A DNA stretch of 6,061 nucleotides from Leptolyngbya sp. SIO4C5 (GTDB taxonomy: Bacteria; Cyanobacteriota; Cyanobacteriia; Phormidesmidales; Phormidesmidaceae): contig JAAHIC010000298.1 in the NCBI GenBank assembly GCA_010671965.1, forward strand, positions 1 through 6,061, written 5' to 3'. This document shows, piece after piece, positions 1 through 3,750 of this stretch. A program made the translations under genes and the position numbers. Under the pieces are notes generated by a model that did not search any database, had not been told where the DNA came from, and saw only the letters and a program-made list of their open reading frames with translations. Numbering within the stretch: position 1 is the stretch's first letter; every line of letters begins with the position of its first letter.

Positions 1-1
1 T

Positions 2-28
2 TTGGGGGATATTGTTAGTATCCCCCAA
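2..28. repeat. Perfect 10-bp inverted repeat (hairpin) at the 5' end of the first small gene
   Basis: Arms TTGGGGGATA (2-11) and TATCCCCCAA (19-28) are exactly complementary around the 7-base loop TTGTTAG. In RNA this would be a stable hairpin holding the G-rich stretch and the TTG candidate start. No T-run follows on the plus strand, so it does not look like a standard terminator in that direction. It could be an RNA control hairpin, a protein-binding palindrome, or the end of a repeat whose other part is outside the window. Confidence 0.6.
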
Positions 29-251
29 GATTCATGCTCTACCCCGATATGTACGCTCAACCGCAATTTCTGTTTCTGCCCTCGAACAGCTAGTTGATGA
101 AATTCGTCTCTCTCGTAAGATTACCCGTCAGCATCAGTGGTTACTGATGCGTCTGCTGGGGAGCCGGGTCGCCTTGAGTGCTCGCCAAACCGATCTGGTG
201 AGAAAAGTTCATGAGTGGTTGCAGCAGGGTCGCATCCGCGTTGTTGATTAG
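12..251 (+). CDS. Small conserved cyanobacterial-type hypothetical protein, 5' end uncertain
   Basis: About 79 residues if translation begins at TTG 12; the frame is open to the window edge, so the real start may lie outside. No signal peptide, membrane segment or catalytic motif is visible. The core reads as a short helical domain: an SALEQLVDEI helix (residues 22-31), a SRKITRQHQWLLMRLL stretch (34-49), then LSARQTDLVRKVHEWLQQG and a RVVD end. From memory this pattern (S-LEQ-V-I, KITR, then L-V-R-V-LQ-G-KVVD) matches a family of small cyanobacterial proteins of unknown function; I cannot verify it by search. The next small gene starts 20 bases after its stop with its own ribosome site, so the two may be co-transcribed. 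The candidate TTG sits in the loop of a perfect inverted repeat (2-28), which makes this start suspicious. Real gene likely; function unknown. Confidence 0.65.
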   Translation: MLVSPKIHALPRYVRSTAISVSALEQLVDEIRLSRKITRQHQWLLMRLLGSRVALSARQTDLVRKVHEWLQQGRIRVVD

Positions 252-260
252 CTTATTTTT

Positions 261-265
261 CGGAG
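261..265 (+). promoter_or_regulatory. Ribosome-binding site of the 46-residue gene
   Basis: CGGAG ends 6 bases before ATG 272. It is the main evidence that this short frame is translated. Confidence 0.5.
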
Positions 266-271
266 TCTGTG

Positions 272-412
272 ATGGCAAAGCCTTGCTGCGCCCCGCTTAA
301 AACAAATCCTTTTATTTCCCAGCGCGATCCCAAAACTGGGCGGTGGCAGGTGATTGTCATCCAAAGTAAGGGGCATATTCGCTGGCGATCGCCGCAGAAA
401 TCACCGGCTTGA
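272..412 (+). CDS. 46-residue small protein, cyanobacterial hypothetical
   Basis: ATG 272 to TGA 410-412 encodes 46 residues beginning MAKPCCAPLKTNPF. A good ribosome-binding sequence, CGGAG (261-265), lies 6 bases before the ATG, which supports both the gene and this start. The central KTNPFISQRDPKTGRWQVI stretch (residues 10-28) resembles a motif I recall from very small cyanobacterial proteins (TNPF, RDP-TG-W); the family has no function known to me. It has a Cys-Cys pair at residues 5-6 and a basic tail (HIRWRSPQKSPA) and no membrane segment. It sits 20 bases after the preceding small gene in the same direction, so the two probably form a small operon. Its stop lies 32 bases from the convergent stop of the 202-residue gene. 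HIP1 at 385-392 lies within its coding part. Confidence 0.65.
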   Translation: MAKPCCAPLKTNPFISQRDPKTGRWQVIVIQSKGHIRWRSPQKSPA

Positions 413-436
413 AGAGGAACCTTGTACTGTGCCTTG

Positions 437-447
437 CATCTGATCTA
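437..447. repeat. Direct repeat copy 1 (CATCTGATCTA) at the 3' end of the 202-residue gene
   Basis: An exact 11-base match to 1058-1068. This copy supplies the stop codon (445-447 read on the minus strand). The two copies bracket the gene almost exactly. An 11-base match in 6 kb is expected a few times by chance, so the positioning is the only reason to note it. Confidence 0.35.
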
Positions 448-1053
448 AAGCGCCGCAATCAGGGCCGACAAAGCCCGATCTTCAGAAGGCGTCACTTTGC
501 GATCGATTAACGCAATACTGACGGCTTTGGGCAGGGCGATCGCCGCCACATCATCATCTAACGTTTCCATCAGCAAATCTAAGGACTGCGGCACTTTCAA
601 CGCCACCTCAATCCCCTGTCTTAAAGAGGTTTCAAACCCCATCGCCTGGAGCTGAGCATCAACCGTCGGCCAGTCAACAGTGCCATCAGGGCTGCCGACC
701 TGGATTACATAGGCCAGCAGTCTTTGTAGCTGCGACTGCTGCTTAGGACTAAAGTTGGCGATCGCCTGCAGCTCGCTTTGTTCGTCCGTTTCTGAACGGA
801 TATGCTGCAGGATCTTTTGCCAATCAGTCAGGTCACAGGCCTCTGGCTTGCCCACCGTAAGGCTAACTTGAATCTGGTGCGAGTTAGCGGCTAGCTGGGT
901 AACTTTGGCCTCAACCCCTAAAAATCCTAGCCACTGGGAAATCGTTTTAATCAAAACGGGGCGCGTTGCGTGGCTGCCAGCTAAAAGCCGGATTTGGGTA
1001 TGCACCATTGGACGGACGATTTGAGTCAGCATAGGAGAGAACCAGCCAGACAA
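445..1053 (-). CDS. Hypothetical protein with TerB-like helical C-terminal part
   Basis: 202 residues from TTG 1053; a shorter form (195 residues, starting MLTQIVRPMVHTQ) begins at ATG 1032. Neither has a clear Shine-Dalgarno sequence, and an in-frame stop at 1066-1068 prevents a longer form. No signal peptide or membrane helix is visible. Residues 1-70 form an alpha/beta-looking segment (IRLLAGSHATR, then IQVSLTVGKPEACD). Residues 92-202 are helical, with two acidic loops, SPDGTVDW (121-128) and ALIDRKVTPSED (181-192), each followed by a helix. That arrangement recalls TerB-like (tellurite-resistance B fold) proteins, where a D-G-V loop precedes an E-containing helix; the resemblance is weak. 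I do not recognise a named family. It lies 90 bases downstream of the PG-binding gene on the same strand, with a possible own promoter in the gap. Function unknown. Confidence 0.75.
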   Translation of the reverse strand: MSGWFSPMLTQIVRPMVHTQIRLLAGSHATRPVLIKTISQWLGFLGVEAKVTQLAANSHQIQVSLTVGKPEACDLTDWQKILQHIRSETDEQSELQAIANFSPKQQSQLQRLLAYVIQVGSPDGTVDWPTVDAQLQAMGFETSLRQGIEVALKVPQSLDLLMETLDDDVAAIALPKAVSIALIDRKVTPSEDRALSALIAAL

Positions 1054-1057
1054 GTAA

Positions 1058-1068
1058 CATCTGATCTA
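1058..1068. repeat. Direct repeat copy 2 (CATCTGATCTA) just upstream of the 202-residue gene
   Basis: Exact copy of 437-447, lying 4 bases before the TTG start and containing the in-frame upstream stop of that gene. It overlaps the proposed promoter's downstream edge. Confidence 0.35.
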
Positions 1069-1071
1069 CAG

Positions 1072-1102
1072 ATTAAAGTAGCTCAGACTCACCGTTTGGC
1101 AA
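1072..1102 (-). promoter_or_regulatory. Possible promoter of the 202-residue gene
   Basis: On the minus strand TTGCCA (1102-1097) and TTTAAT (1077-1072) are separated by 19 bases, longer than the ideal 17. Transcription would start near 1065, only about 12 bases before TTG 1053 or 33 before ATG 1032, which slightly favours ATG 1032. A small inverted repeat, ATCTG-ATCTA-CAGAT (1059-1073), overlaps the -10 region. Weak evidence based on consensus only. Confidence 0.2.
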
Positions 1103-1143
1103 TCTAGGCACAATCTTAAGCATCTAGCAAGCTTTGCTTCAGC

Positions 1144-2460
1144 TTAGCCAGCTAGGAGTGGCGAAAAGCGCTGGCGATTGGTGGGCTGCGATCGCTTCAG
1201 ATGAATCTCGAAGCGCTGATCCACAAATCCGCCAGCGCCGTCAATCCGCCGCACAACTACCTCATACTGGGTGTCAAGATCGGCTTCGCTAAAGCGGTGA
1301 TTGAGCAGCAGCAGCTCATCTTCCCTCAATACAAAGCGCTGACTGGCATCGTCAATCAGCGAGTAACGGTATGACGCTCCGGTGTATAGGTCATTGGTTA
1401 GCAGCGTTGCTACGGGGGTTTCGCCGTCCCGACTAGAAAGGGCTTCGCCGCTAGGCAAGTTAACGCTAAGAATGCGGTTCGCGCTGGAGCGGCGCGATCG
1501 CGGCGGCGTTTTAGACGGCTGCTTAAGCTTGAGCTGCGGCAGCAGGCTGGCGGGACGCAGTTTGGGAAAATTTCTGCTAAAGCGGCTGAGGCGAATCACG
1601 CTGCTTGAGGTCTGCTGGGCAATCAAAATCCAGCCGCCGATGTGAATAATTCCCCAAACCAAAATCCAGCGTTCTTTGGCGCTGTCTTCCTCTAGCTCAC
1701 TCGTTGCGGGGACTGCCAACAGCGGCGAGGGCTCGGAGATCGGCACGACAGGAGAAAGCGGGGCCGCCGTCACGGCCAACGGAGCGGCTACGGGGTCAGA
1801 GCTGGCAGGCAGGGGAACTTCTGTAGGGGCGATCGCCTCTGTAGTATTATCTGCGTCATTGGGGGTCTGCGGTCGCGCCTCAGTTAACGCCGGAGTCGTC
1901 TGGGGTGGCTGGTTTGTCTGACGGGGCGGGGCTTTTGTCAGAGCGGCCCAGGTGTTGGCACCGACGATACCATCTGCCTTGAGGCCGCGATCGCGCTGAA
2001 AAGCAAGCACAGCCGCATGGGTAAGCCGCTCATAGCGCCCGTCTACCGGGCCAGGACGATAGCCAAGCTGCTGCAGTTGGGTCTGCAACTGGCGCACCTC
2101 AGCGCCCCGGCTACCCAATCGTAAGCGCGGCTGCGGTTGGGCTGGGGCAGCTGCTGTCGAGGCAGACAAGGCAGGCTGCTGGGGTTCCGTTTCTGTGACT
2201 GGAGGATTAACCGCGACCTTAGCGGTAAATTTCAGCACCGGGTTAGCCGCTAGCACCTGGACAGCTGAGCGAATTGCGTCAGCCCCAGACCAGTCCGGCG
2301 ACAGAGCAATTTCAGGCGAGGGACAGCCCGCAATCGGTTTGGGTGAACTGGTTTCAGTCTGCTCAACGCTGCAAATCGGCTGATTGGCAGCGGCGTCAGT
2401 TTTAGCAGGGGGCTGAGTGCATTGGGTACAGCTAAGCAGCAGCGAAGCAGGATCAAGCAT
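1144..2460 (-). CDS. Peptidoglycan-binding, single-pass membrane protein with cadherin-like C-terminal domain
   Basis: 438 residues from ATG 2460; the frame is open upstream to a stop at 2545-2547 but offers no ATG, GTG or TTG there, so this start is the longest conventional one. Order of parts: Cys-containing N-terminus (C11, C14, C30, C46); Pro/Ala/Thr-rich linker; PG_binding_1 domain at about 112-174, with LRLGSRGAEVRQLQTQLQQL, then GPVDGRYERLTHAAVLAFQ and ADGIVGANTW; a second Pro/Thr/Ala-rich linker (about 176-255); a transmembrane helix at 265-281 (WILVWGIIHIGGWILIA); a strongly basic stretch (290-330); and a beta-rich domain at about 336-422. That last domain has YSLIDD (366-371), RFVL, ADLDTQYEVVV and RIDGAGGFVD, which closely follows the cadherin-repeat pattern. 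PG_binding_1 domains bind cell-wall peptidoglycan. No enzymatic domain is present, so a wall-anchoring or scaffold role is an inference. There is no convincing signal peptide. A Shine-Dalgarno-like AAGGA (2485-2481) lies too far (20 bases) from the ATG. Confidence 0.85.
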   Translation of the reverse strand: MLDPASLLLSCTQCTQPPAKTDAAANQPICSVEQTETSSPKPIAGCPSPEIALSPDWSGADAIRSAVQVLAANPVLKFTAKVAVNPPVTETEPQQPALSASTAAAPAQPQPRLRLGSRGAEVRQLQTQLQQLGYRPGPVDGRYERLTHAAVLAFQRDRGLKADGIVGANTWAALTKAPPRQTNQPPQTTPALTEARPQTPNDADNTTEAIAPTEVPLPASSDPVAAPLAVTAAPLSPVVPISEPSPLLAVPATSELEEDSAKERWILVWGIIHIGGWILIAQQTSSSVIRLSRFSRNFPKLRPASLLPQLKLKQPSKTPPRSRRSSANRILSVNLPSGEALSSRDGETPVATLLTNDLYTGASYRYSLIDDASQRFVLREDELLLLNHRFSEADLDTQYEVVVRRIDGAGGFVDQRFEIHLKRSQPTNRQRFSPLLAG

Positions 2461-2792
2461 AGATCTGGGGACTGCTAACGTCCTTTTAAAACAACCAAAC
2501 TTGGTAGATACCCGGCTATCTCGCTTATGAAAAGTCTCAATACGTCAGACAGCGCGCCTTACCCTGTTTCAGCCGCTATCTGATTAAGTTGTCACTGGCT
2601 GGCGGCTCAAATCCGCCCGAAGCTTTTGACTTAGCAACAACTTTGTAGGTAATACTAGCAGACTTTATAAACTACGGCATCAAATTAAAATTTCAGGATA
2701 ACAACTGCGGTCTGGGGCTAGCTGCTGGTAGCGCTGGGCACTGGCTGGCGATGGTGTCTGGGGGGTCGCCGCCAGAAACTAGACGATGAACG
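2461..2792. other. 332-base spacer between aroE and the PG-binding gene
   Basis: No credible gene is seen; the longest tidy plus-strand frame with ATG is 18 codons (2527-2583). The part from about 2461 to 2700 is AT-richer than the flanking genes and should carry the promoter for the minus-strand PG-binding gene; on that strand an extended -10-like TGCTAGTAT (2660-2652) is present but has no well-spaced -35. The part from 2700 to 2792 is GC-rich and filled with inverted repeats. A 12-base direct repeat CACTGGCTGGCG occurs at 2593-2604 and 2739-2750. Confidence 0.5.
2626..2655 (+). promoter_or_regulatory. Promoter-like sequence facing aroE (antisense direction)
   Basis: TTGACT (2626-2631), an 18-base spacer and TAATAC (2650-2655) form the best sigma-70-type match noticed in the window. 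A second -10-like TATAAA follows at 2666-2671. Transcription from about 2662 would run to the right, through the inverted repeats at 2705-2825 and then antisense to aroE; no plus-strand gene follows before 3751. Consensus evidence only. Confidence 0.3.
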
Positions 2793-2825
2793 CTAGAGTA
2801 CGGGTAGCCCCAGAGCTTGCCGCAG
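2705..2825. other. Nested inverted repeats across the aroE 3' end, candidate structured RNA
   Basis: Four helices nest in order. CTGCGG (2705-2710) pairs with CCGCAG (2820-2825). TCTGGGGCTA (2711-2720) pairs perfectly with TAGCCCCAGA (2805-2814), leaving a 5-base bulge at 2815-2819. TAGCG (2729-2733) pairs with CGCTA (2791-2795). CTGGC-T-GGCGA (2741-2751) pairs with TCGCCGCCAG (2766-2775) as a 10-bp stem with one bulged T and a 14-base loop. The right arms lie in the last codons and stop of aroE. On the minus strand this would be a folded 3' untranslated tail of the aroE transcript, followed by a moderately T-rich TTGTTAT; on the plus strand it would be a small RNA driven by the promoter-like sequence at 2626-2655. 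GC richness makes some pairing likely by chance. Confidence 0.35.
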
Positions 2826-3656
2826 CGATCGCCGCATAATATCGACAGGCGCGGGCTGCTGTAGCCAAATTTCGAGCGCCGCTGCCCCCTGCTGCACCAG
2901 CATTTCCAGGCCATCGATAGTATGGACCCCCTGTTGGGCTGCCTGCTGGAGAAACCGGGTCGGACTAGGTGTATAAATTAGGTCGTAGGCGATCGCCTGT
3001 GGCCTCAAACAGTCAGCGAGAACTGCGTCCAAAGGCGAGGCGTCAGTTTGGGGGTGCATTCCCAAAGGCGTGGCGTTAACCACCAAGTCCGCTTCAGGCA
3101 AAAGTTTTGGCAAAGCCGACCAGGAATAGACGGCCAGAGGCGGCTGCTTCACCGCATGCTGCCAGCTTGCCTGAAACTGCTCTAGTTTTTCAGGATTGCG
3201 ACCGACCACCTGAATTTCCTCGCAGCCAAGCTGACTGCAGCCAGCCACAACCGCCCTAGCAGCCCCGCCGTTACCTAAAATCACGGCCCGCCGCCAGGAG
3301 CGCTGTAGCGATCGCAGCGGGGCCAAGAAACCGACAATGTCGGTGTTGGTGCCGCTCCAGCCAGACTCCGTACGCCAGACCGTATTCACCGCCCCCACGG
3401 CCTGGGCCACGTCAGATACCTCTGTCAGCAAGGACATAATCGCTTGCTTGTGCGGAATGGTGATGTTGAACCCCCGCAGACCGATGGCTTCAAAGCCCGC
3501 GATCGCTTCTGGCAGGCGATCGCGGGACACCGGTAGCGGCAGATAGACAAAGTCAGCGCCGAGATGGGCGATCGCGGCGTTGTGCATCACAGGGGAGAGG
3601 GAATGTTCGACGGGCTGACCGATGACGCCCAGGAGTTGAGTGGTTCCGGTGATCAC
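2793..3656 (-). CDS. aroE: Shikimate dehydrogenase (NADP+)
   Basis: Reduces 3-dehydroshikimate to shikimate with NADPH, the fourth step of the shikimate pathway to aromatic amino acids and other chorismate products; a soluble cytoplasmic enzyme. 287 residues, the normal full length. Substrate-binding N-terminal domain: GVIGQPVEHSLSPVMHNAA (10-28), FNITIPHK with the catalytic Lys70, AVGAVNT (87-92), and GTNTD with catalytic Asp106. NADP-binding Rossmann domain: ILGNGGAARAV (126-136), VVGRN (150-154), NATPLGM (194-200). The family-typical end contains DGLEMLVQQGA. Start is GTG 3656, supported by AGGAA 7 bases upstream. The gene is intact with no missing key residue. It is divergent from the kinase gene across 94 bases, and the next gene downstream on its strand is 332 bases away, so it may be transcribed alone. 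Its last codons fall within an inverted-repeat structure. Confidence 0.97.
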   Translation of the reverse strand: MITGTTQLLGVIGQPVEHSLSPVMHNAAIAHLGADFVYLPLPVSRDRLPEAIAGFEAIGLRGFNITIPHKQAIMSLLTEVSDVAQAVGAVNTVWRTESGWSGTNTDIVGFLAPLRSLQRSWRRAVILGNGGAARAVVAGCSQLGCEEIQVVGRNPEKLEQFQASWQHAVKQPPLAVYSWSALPKLLPEADLVVNATPLGMHPQTDASPLDAVLADCLRPQAIAYDLIYTPSPTRFLQQAAQQGVHTIDGLEMLVQQGAAALEIWLQQPAPVDIMRRSLRQALGLPVL

Positions 3657-3663
3657 GAGCAGA

Positions 3664-3668
3664 TTCCT
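3664..3668 (-). promoter_or_regulatory. Ribosome-binding site of aroE
   Basis: AGGAA on the minus strand, 7 bases before the GTG start at 3656. It decides in favour of this non-ATG start. Confidence 0.6.
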
Positions 3669-3701
3669 ATGCAGCGTTTGCTATAGACTGTAGCGGATTG
3701 G

Positions 3702-3734
3702 CGTAGGCTGACAGCAAGGGGGCGATCGCCTACG
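3702..3734. repeat. 7-bp inverted repeat in the aroE/kinase divergent spacer
   Basis: CGTAGGC (3702-3708) and GCCTACG (3728-3734) are exact reverse complements around 19 bases, and a HIP1 octamer (3722-3729) overlaps the right arm. It could be a two-half-site operator for either divergent gene or a hairpin in the kinase leader. The spacer also has a self-complementary CTATAG (3681-3686) that could serve as a poor -10 in both directions. Confidence 0.3.
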
Positions 3735-3750
3735 GTCTGAGAAGAAGCGG

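Noticed and set aside
2250..2456. 68-codon minus-strand frame overlapping the start of the PG-binding gene, considered as an overlapping gene or frameshift remnant
   Set aside because: Its Arg/Leu-rich product has no domain signal and looks like an out-of-frame reading of the Pro/Ala-rich coding sequence.
2428..2460. PG-binding protein N-terminus considered as a lipoprotein signal (LLSC at residues 8-11)
   Set aside because: The segment is too short and lacks the basic residues and long hydrophobic core of a signal peptide.
2527..2583. 18-codon plus-strand frame in the spacer, considered as a leader peptide
   Set aside because: No ribosome site, no following plus-strand gene, and no attenuator-like codon run.
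2600..2628. GGCGG-ctcaaat-CCGCC hairpin with a short T-run on the plus strand, considered as a terminator
   Set aside because: The stem is only 5 bp, the T-run is four bases and is displaced from the stem, and no plus-strand gene ends there.
2593..2750. 12-base direct repeat CACTGGCTGGCG in the aroE downstream spacer, considered as insertion-site duplication
   Set aside because: No mobile-element ends or transposase lie between the copies, and similarity stops at the 12 bases; likely chance in GC-rich sequence.
2693..2914. 73-codon minus-strand frame crossing the aroE 3' end
   Set aside because: It overlaps intact aroE in another frame, and its translation has no recognisable pattern.
385..3729. 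Many GCGATCGC palindromes considered as operators or a repeat array
   Set aside because: They are HIP1 octamers scattered irregularly in genes and spacers, a known genome-wide feature of cyanobacteria, not a local system.
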